Part shown: positions 34,070 to 47,498 of the stretch, one piece after another
How the letters are laid out: each line of letters starts with the position of its first letter
Numbering within the stretch: the first letter of the stretch is position 1
DNA from: Malus domestica
Lineage: Eukaryota > Streptophyta > Magnoliopsida > Rosales > Rosaceae
DNA length: 64,000 bases
Assembly (NCBI RefSeq): GCF_042453785.1
Contig: NC_091667.1
Span: 33,348,001 to 33,412,000, forward strand
Direction: 5' to 3'
Notes under the pieces: model-generated
Told to the model about the DNA's origin: nothing
What the model saw: only the letters and a program-made list of their open reading frames with translations
The model's database searches: none
Translations under genes and position numbers: made by a program

Positions 34070-37000
34070 TGTGTGTATCTAGTTCAATTTTTTATATTTT
34101 ATTTGGGAAAGATATTTAGTTCAAGTTAATCATGCAAAATCCGTCATAATCTATCTGGTTTGATTTTTGCAAGTGATCTTTTATCACAATAATGAAAAAG
34201 TGTTGACCCTTGCATGACGGCATGAGTTCTAATTCAGTTGGTAGTTAATCTAACAAAATTTATCGTTTGAAAAAATTCTGGTTTGATTTCCATATCCACC
34301 TTTGAATATACCTTTAGGGTTTTAGAATTCCAAGTTTCAAATGTGTAAGCAGGAAAAATCATATGTGCTTTGAGTAGTCATATGTCTTAAAATAAACAAT
34401 ATTCACACTCTTTTGACTATAGACTATAGTTAGTTATTATTTTATAAGAAGGAAAAAAAAAGAATGTTGTTGGTTTCGGTTTCAAGTTTAGGTGGTTTAT
34501 TTTAAGAACATTTAGTATTCATTATTGTATTTGAGATTCTCACCTCTTTCACAATGTCGCTTGTATATATAAAAAAAATAAACAAAGTTTACTTAGTTAG
34601 CCAATGCTTACCATTGGGCCACAAGGTATACAAATATCACTCTAATATTCATTGCTTCTATACGTATATAAAATAAGGGCTAACCACATTTTGCACCTGT
34701 TAGGTTTTTGGCGATTTTTAAATTAGAGCACGAAGTTTTAACTTTTTCACATTATATTTTGAAGTTTTAAAACTGTATCAGTTTATGTCTTTTGTCAAAC
34801 AAATTATTTGAATCTTCATTAAATGTATGATATGGTGAGTGTGTAACCCCTAATTGGATTGACATGAATGCCATATTTGTACCAAATTAACTAAAAAACT
34901 CATAAGTTCAATGGAGAATTAGGCATTCAGTAGACAAAAAGTATAAATTAATACAATTACAAAACCTTACGGTGCAATGTGAGAAGATTGAAATCTTATG
35001 GCCGATTTTAAATATCACTTCAAATCGTAAGAGTGTCAAATGTAGTTACCCTAAAAAATAAAGTAAGACATGAATATATTTTGTCAGAAAGCTTTATTCA
35101 ATCTGTATATGAAATGTAATAAGGATTGTTGGGCTTCCCAACATTCTGAAAAAGAAAATCTTAAGTTCAAAGTTTCAAAGCGATCAAGAATATAACCTTA
35201 ATTTATTAAGATGTTTCCAGTAAATTTTCACACTTTCTTAATTTTTATTAAAAGTGAACTATTACATTTGAAATTATATTAGCCTATATTATCACCCTGA
35301 AGTAGGGCAAACGATTAAGATCATGTGGTTTCCTTGACTAGACCTATAACATGAGCTTTTATTCTTGATAGCTATACTACGCCTTAATATTCATTCAATG
35401 CTTACAATTAACCAAGATTTTCCACTAATTGAACCCAAGCTCGAAAAGAAAAGTTTGTAGTTCAAGTGGTTCAACAAATTAAAAAATTAAGCTCAAACCA
35501 ATCCCAAGCCCATTTGCGCGCGATTGCTTGGAACCCACGATTTCTGGACTGAATTCGAATTTTTGAAGGTCAATCTTCTCTCTTTTTTTCCCTTGGTCTT
35601 TTGAGGGCCTGGTTCTTACAAGACAGCCATAGGCCGAATATGACCAGTCGGCCTAATCATAAGAATTTTGAGCTAAAGGGTCTTAAGACTCTCAGCCTCT
35701 CTTTGCCCTGTGATATCTCGTACCGGAAAAGCGCCGGCATTCTCATGCAATTGTAAGTGAAGGTGAAGCTCGCAGAAAAGCTTTATTTTTTTTCTTTTGA
35801 GGTGAGAAGTGGAAGAAAGCAGCTGCAGAAACGTCAGTCATGTAACATTTCTTCTACCAGTTCTTAATTATATGCGGTGAATATTTATGTATCAAGATCA
35901 ACACATCTTCTGCATGATCATTACAGAGAAGTAGGGTTTTTGAAAACATTACTGGCCATTAAAAATCTCAGTAAGTATATGGAGGATTGTCAAATGAACG
36001 ACTGCAAAGTCTTCGAGAACGACATTCTGAGAAAGATGGAATGAAGTGGAACATAAAATCACGAGCCCATTCAACACATCCAGGTGTGGGGGGATCTGGC
36101 TATTACCAAATATTACCCCAAACTATTAATTAATTTGCTTTCTTTCCTTAAACAAACTTTACCAAAAAGAAGCAAAACATCATTCACTTTGAAAAAGTGG
36201 TTTTATTTGTCTAGTAGTCCACTTACCTTGGTGTCAAAGTAGCTGTAGAAATTTTTCTACAAAATCGTTTCGCTTGGGAAATTGGTAACTGCTTGTTTAT
36301 ATGGCTTCCACCGACAATAATCACACTATTTCCCTACACATGTGCTCTTGCGTTGTGCAAACCCCACATGGTAAAAGCAACTTTGCGTGCTTAGTTAAAA
36401 AACAACTCACAAGGAAGAAACCGTACAAAAGAGGATAGGGTTAAGTTGGGCCCTGATAAAAATCTTGTGTTCAATCAAGATGAAATAAAAAATAGTATTC
36501 CATACCATAATTTTATAGTATAGCTAATCCTCTAGAACGAGCTCAACAATTAAATTAGGATGCTCATAAAACCAAATCATCTCATGCCCCACCAACAACA
36601 CAAAGCGAGCAAGATGGATGATGCACAACTCTATTATCTTCCCTTGCACTTGTTGTATTTTGGATTCGGAATAGCATCCATAAATGATTTTGCGTCCTAC
36701 ATTTAGAACTAATAGGCCAACTATATTTTACTTTCTTCAAGTTTGAGATGATTTTCGAAATAAGCTATGAGGTTTCAAATTTCTTATTTCACCTTGAAAT
36801 ATTGAGTTTGCATCAATTTATATCTTTCATATGTTGGGACGTCCAAAATTTCATTAAGCTAATAACGTGTCATATGTAGGACCTGTTTCTGAGCTGGGTG
36901 TATAGGCCACACCGCACCATTTGTACAAGTCGTTCTGGGATAACGCACTGATTTAAGCCGAAGCTACACGGTGGGCTTTTTTGTTCATGAGCCTATAAAT

Positions 37001-37533
37001 CGGTTCCATGCCTCGCCAGAATACCAATTTAATATTGAAGGACCAGACAATCAACCAACTCAAGGACATAATTCATACGATTTCAAACTTATTAGGCAAT
37101 ATGAAAAAATTGAAACTACATAAACAACCCAAAATAAATTCACTAAAGCTGTACCAAGTATGTACAAAACACTTACGTATATCGGATAGTCAACCTTGGC
37201 TATTATACCTTGTAGTATTCGTATGCACTGCATCTCTGCCGCATGATCAGACTGCACAGTTCATTAAGCCAAAGCAATCGCAGGGCAACTCTCCTTTGGC
37301 AGGTCAATGAAAGTGACTGTAGTTGCACCATACACCAGTGCCTGCCAAGAGGGAGGAGCCCTATGACTGATTTGCTTATTAGACAAGCACTTCTTGCATA
37401 GCTGCTTCTGCTTTCTGCTTCTGGGTTTTCAACGATGACCCTGCCGGTACGTGTTATATAAGTTGTTTGATTTGGGATCAAATACTAAAAGTCGAAGAGA
37501 CGGAATAAAAGTAGTTAGCAGAAACAGCATATC
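34070..37533. other. Long gene-poor stretch
   Basis: A/T-rich DNA without recognisable genes. The minus strand at about 37250-37345 could encode a short peptide (ATTVTFIDLPKESCPAIALA), but I cannot assign it and stops follow. Confidence 0.4.
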
Positions 37534-37778
37534 CAAAGGATTATGCTTTGGGGACATCCATCAAGGGCTGCTTTTGCAGAGGCTTTATTTGGTTGGAGTT
37601 CATTCCCTGTTGCTAGATTTTCTCCTCCTCATCTGAGCCTTGAAAATGCCTTATCCTTTCATGTGAGATTCTTCCACTCTCTGAGTCCATGCAATGAAGT
37701 TGAAAGCAGGAGAAAGTAGATGAAAGGATTATGCTTTGGGGACATCCATCAAGGGCTGCTTTTGCAGTGGCTTTATAG
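37534..37778. repeat. About 52-bp direct repeat, two copies 187 bases apart
   Basis: AAAGGATTATGCTTTGGGGA continuing through ATCAAGGGCTGCTTTTGCAG and GGCTTTAT occurs at about 37536-37588 and 37723-37775 with a single difference (AGAGG versus AGTGG). Near-identity suggests a recent event. Confidence 0.85.
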
Positions 37779-38599
37779 CATATCCTCAGGTTATCCCTCT
37801 ACTCTCTTTTTCCTATCAAATGTTCGTGGTTTTATGTTTTTTTTTTTTTTTTGTGTAATTATATTAGAAGGTTTCGAGCTTTGGACCTAACCAACATTTT
37901 TCATGTGTATATTATTAGCATTTTGTGTCTTGGGTACAAAATTTCCTCACTTTTATAATGAAATTAGCCATCATTATTGAATCTCCAAATTTATTTAACT
38001 TTAGTAGTTTGCTAGTTAGACATGTGTTCATTTCAGTCTTACCTAGTGTGTCTGTATATTTCTCTTTCCAACCAAACCATGATTAAGAGCAATGCATTTC
38101 TTTATTTGATACAAATTTTCAATCTTCCTTTTACAAGTCAGTTCTCAAAATGATCACAACTAGAACAAGCCTAGCTAGCACTCGAAAAAACAACTTTCTT
38201 GCAATGGGGTCTATATTTATGGTCATGTACTACTCATATGAATTATGATGTCACAAATGTGAGACACTAGTTTCATGCAATGGATAAATGGTGATCTCGA
38301 GTCAACAAAGCTCTTTGTTTTGTGAGGATTGGGAGAGGGGAAACGTTTGTTGTATTTGTGCATTTGTATGCAGCCTTACTCTTGCATTGCAAAGAGACTG
38401 TTTCCATAACTCGAGCCCGTGACCTATTGGTCACAAAGGAACAACAGACGAAGTGCAAATTTTCTCGTAGATGACACACAACATGAAGCATGAGCAGCCT
38501 TTAGATCATCAAATTCTATCTACAATTTCTAGCATCCGCACCTAATTGTTTCCTTCCTATCTATTCTCTTAAAACAGAAGCGGAAATGCTTACCTTTTG
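37779..38599. other. Intergenic, nothing identified
   Basis: Only a T run near 37838-37853 stands out. Confidence 0.4.
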
Positions 38600-38604
38600 G
38601 TCTT

Positions 38605-38973
38605 TGTTTATATCATACTTAGGGTCTCCGTATTTAGATCTCGTATAAATACTTGGGGGACTCAAATGTAATTATGTAATAAATGAAGGGGCAAATATGT
38701 AATAAGTGAGGAGCCCTTATTTTATAAAAGGACTCCTCACTCTCTTCATTGGGAAAGGCCAATCCTTAGGCCTGACTCCCACCCTCAAAAGCCTCACTCT
38801 CTATTAAGAGGCTCTCTCTTTCCCTCTTCAACATCTCGGATAAATACAATATCAGTGTGGACGTAACCCAAACATTGGGGTGAACCACGATACATCTTGT
38901 ATTATTTACTTTCTTGCAGATTCACGGTCGGATTTACGTTGTTCCAAGACCCCTCCGGTTTTGTGCATCAACA
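38605..38973 (+). mobile_element. 369-bp solo LTR
   Basis: Starts TGTTTATATCATACTTAGG and ends TTGTGCATCAACA. GTCTT flanks both sides (38600-38604, 38974-38978), an exact 5-bp target duplication. Internal TTATTTTATAAAAGG resembles a TATA box. The partner LTR and internal region are missing. The sequence style (TGGACGTAACCCAAACATTG) is like gypsy LTRs I associate with Rosaceae, but the family is not proven. Confidence 0.85.
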
Positions 38974-39325
38974 GTCTTAGTGAACTGAATAATCACAAGG
39001 GGGCTAGCTAATTGGAAATTATATATTTTGATAGGAAAATAAAATATGAGAACAACAATATAGATTATTAACTCCTAAGGTTCCAATCTATATTCTATAC
39101 AATGTTTTAATCAAATATCTGAGTGACATGTATTCCAACAATCATTAATCTACTCTCTTTGGGAAACAAGGGTGATCAGATCAGTTTTTCTTCTTCGATC
39201 CACGGAGTAATCCATCATGCAGAATCCTTTGTCCCATGTGCCTGCACCACATACAAAAAAAAAAAAAAAAACAAAACAAAAATGCCAGTTTTATTATTTT
39301 TCTTAACATGACTATTCCACATGTG

Positions 39326-39332
<7 letters not shown>

Positions 39333-39368
<36 letters not shown>
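39333..39368. repeat. (AC)n microsatellite in HOTHEAD-like intron 4
   Basis: About 17 AC units. On the gene strand it reads GT and runs straight out of the exon 4 splice donor GTAAGTG. Confidence 0.93.
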
Positions 39369-39370
<2 letters not shown>

Positions 39371-40904
39371 ACCTTCCGAGCATCATAACAGTAGCTTGAG
39401 GGTTAGTACCCGGGGTGCGATAAAACGTCGATCCATCAACCACCCTAAGAGAATCAATGCCAGGAACCCTATATCCTTTATCAACAACCCTCCCAACTCG
39501 ACAACCTCCATGATAGTGACATATGGTCAATACAGTGTCTATGCAGAATTGTTCCAAACAGAATGTAACGTTGGCATGTTTTCGCCTTCTGTTCAACGGT
39601 AAAGCCAACATCAGGTCAATGAGAGCTTCGACCGGCATGTATTTGTAACGGAACTTTGAGTAGGCATCGGAGTTCACAACATCGATAATGGTCTTCATTC
39701 CCTCAATGCACTTCCTTAAGTCCTCTGGTTCTTTGAAGTAGTTAAAGGTGACAAATGAATTGTCATTAAGGTTTGTGTTCCTCAGCGCTAGATGGCCTCT
39801 GGAGAGTGGACCCATGATTTTTTCAAGTATGACTCCGGCTCTGAGAGTTTTATTGACAATTTCGTTTACAGTATCAACTGCCCAAGCCATGATTTTTGGT
39901 GAAGCTCTAAAAGGATGGTGCTCAGGCTGCAAAAGCGAAAACAAATTGAGATGGCGAATTGTTTCATTTTGTTATATCTAAAACTATATAGAATCATTTG
40001 AAAATATTTCATAGAAAATATAGCTTGAGAATAATAATACATATCAAGTTGTATAAACTATGGCTTGAAGCCTATTGATCATTTGTTTGTAACCCTACCT
40101 ATGGTAATTGGGCCCGATGAAACTTACCCAAAAATTTAATATCTTAGCCCAAAATGCAAAGGCTGGCAAGACGAGAATAGAAGTAAAGAAATGGAAACCT
40201 GACTCAAAAAGTGCTTAAAGTGGCCTATGAGCCGAAGGAATGGAAAGGGTCAATCCGCTAGCTCCTTCAATGTAGCTTCCAAACTGTTTGATGCCCACAA
40301 CTTGAACGAGGGAGACCTCAACTGGTTGAGGTGAAGGAATGAGCAGAATATTCATTGGATTATCCGCCATCCCCTGGCCGACCATGGGGCAGTCCGCTAT
40401 CACCTAGATGCCGTGGGCTCGGAAATGGAAGGCAGGCCCCACACCGCTCAGCATCAACAACTAAGTGCTTCCAATCACACGGACTGATAAGACGATTCCA
40501 TTCTTCTTTGAGTTCCTCTTTAGGTATGCACGGTGCCTAATACCATATGCATCTTTATAAATCACACCAGAAGCTTGTGGTCTTAGTCATCCTGCACAAA
40601 AAGTAGCACCATAAGCTAACTGCTAAACAATAAAACTATATTCTACAATTTTTATATAAAAATATGATTTTTCCAACTGGTTAGTAAACGCTTACCGGGA
40701 ATGTTTCTAAACAACATTTTTTGCACAGTTGCATGCAAATAAACAGTGATCTTTCTAGGTCTGCATACTGAAGCAAATCTGGAGCTGTGTGTCTATGTCC
40801 ATCTGCATAAAAAATAGTCCCACCAACTTTAGTCCCATACAAATGCTCTTAGGTAAACCCATTGTGAGGTCCATTGTGAGGCAAGACTCCCACTTCAAGC
40901 AAAC

Positions 40905-41176
40905 TATTGGAAGTCGGTTTCTGAATATTAAGGGAAGCTTACGGTCCTTAATTCAAGGGGCTGTTATTTATTTTCCCTAAGCCAGACAACTTCCTTAATT
41001 CAAGGGTGTCAACTTCTTAATCTAAGTTGTCAACTCCCTTAATTTAAGGGGCTGTTATTTATTTTTCCTAAGCCACCTGTTGTGGCGTAAAGCAAGAGGT
41101 TAATCCTCTTATATATTGTTGTACAATTGTAAAAGAACTTATGAGTGAAATACAATTCAATCCTTGAAAATCAATA
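40905..41176 (+). repeat. Copia-A 5' LTR
   Basis: Starts TATTGGAAGTCGG, ends CTTGAAAATCAATA. About 98% alike to the shared part of the 3' LTR by eye. Confidence 0.92.
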
Positions 41177-41455
41177 TGGTATCAGAGCAGGAAAATTAAC
41201 CTGCGTCTGCTATACTGCTATTCGAGCGTGTTCAACCCTCAAAATGTCTGAAGATAATCTGCTGATATCCGAAGCTGAAAGCTCACAGGTGCCTTCCTCC
41301 ATGAACGTGCATGAGGTGGACGTCAACCCAAATCAAAGATTAAGCTCAGTCGTGTTGAATGAGTTTAATTACTTGCCTTGGTCGAGAGCTGTGTCTTTGG
41401 TGCTAGGTGGAAGGTCCAAGTTGGGGTTCATAAATGGAAGCATCAAAGTACCTGA

Positions 41456-42214
41456 TGTTGGAAGTTTTGAGACTCTTGTCCCACATTGGTGAAAACAAGA
41501 TTCCAAAGTACCTTTATATACTTTTTGTCTTCTACAATATTGGTTATGTGTTGGACTACTTGGAATGGGAATTGAGGCTTGGGCCACCATTTCTGTGGAT
41601 TGGGCTTGATGATTATACCATAATATTAATATTAATTAATCAAGACAAGGGCCTTGGGGCACTTGGGGCCTAAGAATTAAAATTAATCTGATCAATTAGT
41701 TTTAATTTCGAATTAAGTTTTTAATTAAATTAATTAAAAACGTTTTGATTAAAGATACAACCTTTTGTAAAGAGTTGTAAAGTTTCAGATACATCCAAAA
41801 GGTATTTGAAGAGGTATGAAAGAGCCTATATAACTGGAGTCCTCAGTTCATCATCGATCATCCTTTCTTCTTCCTTTTCTTCCGTACAAACTTTCCAGAG
41901 AGAGTAAACACACAAAGCAATTCGCTAGAATTCTATAATCCAGTGCGGGTTGTAGGATTAGGTAGTTGTATCCTGGTCGAGCAGACGTTGTAGAACCACA
42001 AGCACAAGAGTGGGACGAAATTACTGTTCGAAGGACATAGCTTTTACGCTAGCCTCTACCTTCTGTAATCAAGTTAGTACTTTTGATATTCTCATATTTA
42101 ATTTTCTGTAGTCGTTGTGTATCATTCTGTATTGCAAGTATTTTTGAGTAATAAAGTATAAATATTTCAAGTTCTGTATTTCTGTTATTTCTGTTTCTAA
42201 ATTGTTCTCCAACA
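41456..42214 (+). repeat. Copia-B 5' LTR
   Basis: 759 bp with canonical TG...CA ends. Contains GCCTATATAACTGG near 41826, a probable TATA box. Confidence 0.94.
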
Positions 42215-42227
42215 ATCTTCGAACAGT

Positions 42228-45200
42228 ATGGAACAATCTGGAACTAAACCTCTTTCTGAGAAGCCTGAGAAATTTAAGGGCGGAGACTTCAAACGATGGC
42301 AGCAGAAAATGCTGTTTTATCTGACAACCTTGAATTTGGCTAATGTTGTGCACCAGACTGAACCTACTGCAGATGGAGAAAATATTTTTTCTGCAGAAAC
42401 TTTGACGACTATAGATGCCTGGAAACATAATGATTTCCTCTGCAGAAACTATATTCTTAATGCATTAGATGATTCATTGTATGATGTCTACGTGGTGTGC
42501 AAAACAGCCAAGGAACTGTGGGAATCATTTGAGAAAAAATATAAAACCGAGGATGCTGGTTCAAAGAAATTTGTCGTGGGCAAATTTTTGGACTACAAAA
42601 TGGTGGATTCCAAGTCTGTTGTCTCTCAAACTGAAGATCTCCAGAAAATCATCCATGACATTCATGTTGAAGGGATGGTAATCAATGAGTCTTTCCAAGT
42701 GGCGTCCATTATCGAAAAACTGCCACCTTCTTGGAAAGAGTTCAAGAGTTATCTCAAGCACAAACGAAAGGAGATGACCCTTGAGGATCTCATTGTAAGG
42801 CTGGGAATTGAGGAAGATAACAGAAAGAATGAGAAGGGCCTGGTTTCGAGTATGGAAGCCAAGGCGAATGTTGTTGAAGGAAGTTCATCAAAGCAAAGGC
42901 CAAAATTCCAGAAAACTAAGAAGAAGGAAAACCACTTTATCCCTGGTGCGAAAGGCAAAGACTTCAAGAAAATCAAGGGAAGTTGCTGGGTTTGTGGAAA
43001 GCAAGGCCATAGGGCTCAAGAATGTCGCCATCGAAGGGATCAAGGTCCTGGAAATCAAGGCAACAACAACCGCGCAAACCTGATTCAAAACAATGTGGAT
43101 GCCCTGGCTGCAATGATTTCTGAAATCAACCTTGTATCTGACCATGCTGATTGGTGGATAGATACCGGTGCAACTCGCCATGTTTGTGGTGACAGAAATA
43201 TGTTCTCTTCGTACCAGAAAATAGAGGGAAACGAGCAGCTGTTTATGGGAAATGCATCCTCATCTGTTGTGGCTGGAATAGGGAAGTGTGTTCTGAAATT
43301 CACTTCTGGAAAGGAATTGACCCTTCTTGACGTACTGCATGTCCCCGATATAAGGAAGAATCTTGTTTCTGGTCCTATCCTTAGTAATAAAGGATTCAAA
43401 CTAGTTTTTGAGTCCAATAAGTTTGTATTAACGAAAGGGGGAATGTTTGTGGGAAAATGGTTACCTTGCTGATGGATTATTCAAACTCAATGTACTTGCT
43501 AATGCTATGAATGAAATAAATAATGCTTCTGCTTATATTGTTGATTCGTCTAATTTATGGCACTCTAGGTTAGGACATGTAAATTTTCGTTCTCTTTTTA
43601 GAATGCATAATTTAGGTTTGCTGCCCAAAATTGATTATCTAGATAATGTTAAATGTGAAACTTGTACAGAATCGAAATTTGCAAGTCAAAGCTTTAAATC
43701 AGTGCATGAAAAATCCAATGATTTGTTAGATTTAATTCATAGTGACTTGTGTGATTTTAGATCATATCCAACTTGTGGTGGAAAGAATTATTATGTAACA
43801 TTTATAGATGATTTCAGTAAGTATTGTTATGTTTATTTACTTCATAGCAAAGACGAGACCTTGGATATGTTTAAGACATATAAGGCAGAAGTTGAAAATC
43901 AACTTAACAAGAAGATTAAAGTCTTAAGGTCCGATAGGGGAGGAGAATATGAGTCTCATGCTTTTGCTGAATTTTGTGCCACACATGGCATAATTCATCA
44001 AACAACAGCCCCCTATACACCACAACAAAACGGTGTTGCCGAAAGGAAAAATAGGACTTTTAAAGACATGATCAATTTTATGTTGAATAGTTCTGGACTT
44101 CCACACAATTTGTGTGGTGAAGCTTTACTTACTGCAAATAAAATTTTGAATCGAATTCCACCTAAAACGAGAAAGGAGTCACCATATGAATTATGGAAAG
44201 GAAGAACCCCTACGTTTAAATTGCTTAAAGTGTGGGGTTGTCTGGCAAAAGTACAAGTTCCATTGCCAAAAAGAACAAAATTAGGACCTAAAACTATTGA
44301 TTGTGTTTTTATTGGTTTTGCATCTAATAGTTCGGCTTATAGATTCTTAATTTTTCATTCCGAAATAAGTGATATACATGTCAATACTATTATAGAATCT
44401 ATAAATGCAATATTTTTTGAGGATATTTTTCCATACAAAATAGGCAAGTCTAATTTATTGAAAAAGAGAATACATGATGATGTATCTGAGGTTACTGATG
44501 AACCTAGAGAACATGATGATGGTTCAACCTCGTCTAGAGTTCAAGAAGAAGAACTTGAACCTAGAAGAAGTAAAAGGACAAAAATCCGAAAGGACTTTGG
44601 GCCTGATTTTGTTACTTTATTAACCGAGACAGAACCTCAATCATTCAAGGAGGCCATGTCCACTCCTGAAGCTCCATTTTGGAAGGATGCAGTTAACAGT
44701 GAGATAGATTCCATTATGCAAAATCATACATGGGAATTAGTCGATTTGCCCCCTGGCAATAAGCCAATTGGGTACAAATGGATCTTTAAGAAAAAATTAA
44801 AACCAGATGGTACAATTGACAAATATAAGGCTCGTTTGGTAGCTAAAGGATACCGTCAAAAACATGGTTTGGATTTCTTTGATACATAGTCACCTGTAAC
44901 GAGAATTACTTCAATAAGATTATTGATTGCTATAGCTGCACTCCATAACATGGAAATACATCAAATGGATGTAAAAACTGCATTCTTAAATGGAAACTTA
45001 GATGAGGAAATATATATGGAACAACCCGAGGGGTTTGTAGTTAAAGGTAAAGAACACAAAGTGTGTAAACTTGTGAAATCGCTATATGGGCTTAAACAAG
45101 CTCCAAAGCAATGGCATGAAAAATTTGACCATGTTCTGATCACACACGGTTTTAAGATAAATGAGTGTGATAAGTGTGTCTACACAAAAACTCAAAATAA

Positions 45201-46173
45201 TGCTTGCGTTATGTTGTGTTTATATGTAGATGATATGCTTATAATGGGAACTAACAAAGAGATAATACATTGGACCAAGAAGATATTGAAATCAAGTTTC
45301 GATATGAAAGATCTTGGTCTAGCTGATGTGATTCTTGGTATAAAAATCAAAAGAAACCAAGAAGGTTATATTCTTACGCAATCCCATTATATAGAAGCAA
45401 CACTTAGAAAGTATGGTCATTTGGAAAGTAAAGATGCAATTACTCCTTATGATGCCGATAGCAAACTAAAGAAAAATAGTGGTGATGCTATATCTCAACG
45501 TGAATATTCACAAGTCATTGGAAGCCTTATGTACATTATGAATTGTACAAGGCCTGATATAGCTTACTCAGTAAGTAGACTGAGTAGATATACATGCAAT
45601 CCTGGGCATGATCATTGGGAAGCTTTAATTCGAGTATTGAGATACTTAAAGCATACAATAAATTATGGATTGCATTATACAAGGTATCCTCCTGTGCTTG
45701 AAGGATTTACTGATGCGAATTGGATATCGGATAGCAGTGATACGAAATCCACAAGTGGATATGTATTTACTTTAGGAGGAGCAGCAATATCTTGGAAATC
45801 CTCCAAACAAACGTGCATAGCCTGATCAACAATGGAATCGGAATTTATAGCCCTCGATATGGCTGGAGGAGAAGCTGAGTGGCTAAGAGATTTTTTGGAA
45901 GATGTTCCCATATGGCCTAAACCTGTAACGGCAATATGTATACACTGTGATAGTTTAGCTGCACAATATCGAGCTAAAAATAGTGTATACAATGGGAAGT
46001 CTAGACAAATTAGACGAAGACATAATACAATAAAGCAATGGCTCTCTAGTGGTGTAATTTTTATTGACTATGTCAAGTCAAAAGATAATATTGCGGATCC
46101 GCTTACTAAAGGCTTATCTAGAGAGCAAGTTAAGCATACATTGAGGGGAATGGGTTTAAAGCCAATAGAGTAA
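42228..46173 (+). pseudogene. Copia-B gag-pol, nearly intact
   Basis: Gag from ATG 42228 ([19 protein letters not shown]) with the knuckle [14 protein letters not shown] near 42984 and protease [12 protein letters not shown] near 43154. One frameshift around 43455-43465 moves to the frame of [11 protein letters not shown]. Integrase ([28 protein letters not shown]) follows, then an in-frame TAG at 44887-44889. RT has YVDDMLIMG near 45223. A TGA lies at 45823-45825, then RNase H runs to 46173 with ADPLTKGLSREQ. Three lesions in about 1,310 codons fit a recent, now inactive copy. Confidence 0.94.
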
Positions 46174-46739
46174 AATGAAACTGCTAAATGGAAACCTAAC
46201 CTAGTTGATTGGAGATCCCATGGTCTAGGTTCAATAGGCCAACTGGTTTGGCTAGATTCAAGAAGAAACACACTTACATACCCATTCCTATGATGGAAGA
46301 AGTGTGGTGACTGCTGATGAGTATAGGATACATTAGTTTAATGATATTGATACTTGTAAGTCAAGTGGAATAGTAGCAGCTTATTCTTAATCAATATCAC
46401 CTATATGAGAAAAAATGTGGGGTCGCATTTATGAGATTTATATGGCTACATTCTCTAAAGCTCTCATGAATCCAGGATTTGTTCAGGACCAAAATGAACA
46501 CAAACGTATGAATTTGCGATGTGTTGGTGTGGCATATGTTTTGCTTATTGTCTAGGTTTACTGCGGAGATGAACAATTCAAGATTTTATATTCACTGCGT
46601 CATCTAGTAAATCCGATAAGTATATACTAAGGTAGGTTCAAGTCCAAAAGACACCTTTCCTGATGTATGTCACATCTATTGTTTACTCTCGTATCTTAGT
46701 TTCTCTAAGACTAAATAGTCGTCTCAAAATGTGGGGTAT

Positions 46740-47498
46740 TGTTGGAAGTTTTGAGACTCTTGTCCCACATTGGTGAAAACAAGATTCCAAAGTACCTTTA
46801 TATACTTTTTGTCTTCTACAATATTAGTTATGTGTTGGACCACTTGGAATGGGAATTGAGGCTTGGGCCACCATTTCTGTGGATTGGGCTTGATGATTAT
46901 ACCATAATATTAATATTAATTAATCAAGACAAGGGCCTTGGGGCACTTGGGGCCTAAGAATTAAAATTAATCTGATCAATTAGTTTTAATTTCGAATTAA
47001 GTTTTTAATTAAATTAATTAAAAACGTTTTGATTAAAGATACAACCTTTTGTAAAGAGTTGTAAAGCTTCAGATACATCCAAAAGGTATTTGAAGAGGTA
47101 TGAAAGAGCCTATATAACTGGAGTCTTCAGTTCATCATCGATCATCCTTTCTTCTTCCTTTTCTTCCGTACAAACTTTCCAGAGAGAGTAAACACACAAA
47201 GCAATTCGCTAGAATTCTATAATCCAGTGCGGGTTGTAGGATTAGGTAGTTGTATCCTGGTCGAGCAGACGTTGTAGAACCACAAGCACAAGAGTGGGAC
47301 GGAATTACTGTTCGAAGGACATAGCTTTTATGCTAGCCTCTACCTTCTGTAATCAAGTTAGTACTTTTGATATTCTCATATTTAATTTTCTATAGTCGTT
47401 GTGTATCATTCTGTATTGCAAGTATTTTTGAGTAATAAAGTATAAATATTTCAAGTTCTGTATTTCTGTTATTTCTGTTTCTAAATTGTTCTCCAACA
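46740..47498 (+). repeat. Copia-B 3' LTR
   Basis: Same length as the 5' LTR. Preceded by the GTGGGGTAT purine-rich tract. Confidence 0.94.

Larger units (their letters stand above)
41456..47498 (+). mobile_element. Copia-B, young Ty1/copia element nested in the Copia-A gag
   Basis: Two 759-bp LTRs (41456-42214, 46740-47498) start TGTTGGAAGTTTTGAG and end TTGTTCTCCAACA. CCTGA is duplicated exactly (41451-41455, 47499-47503). By eye the LTRs differ at seven positions, all transitions, about 99.1% identity. The insertion clearly postdates Copia-A. Only 13 bases separate the 5' LTR from the gag ATG. Confidence 0.95.
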
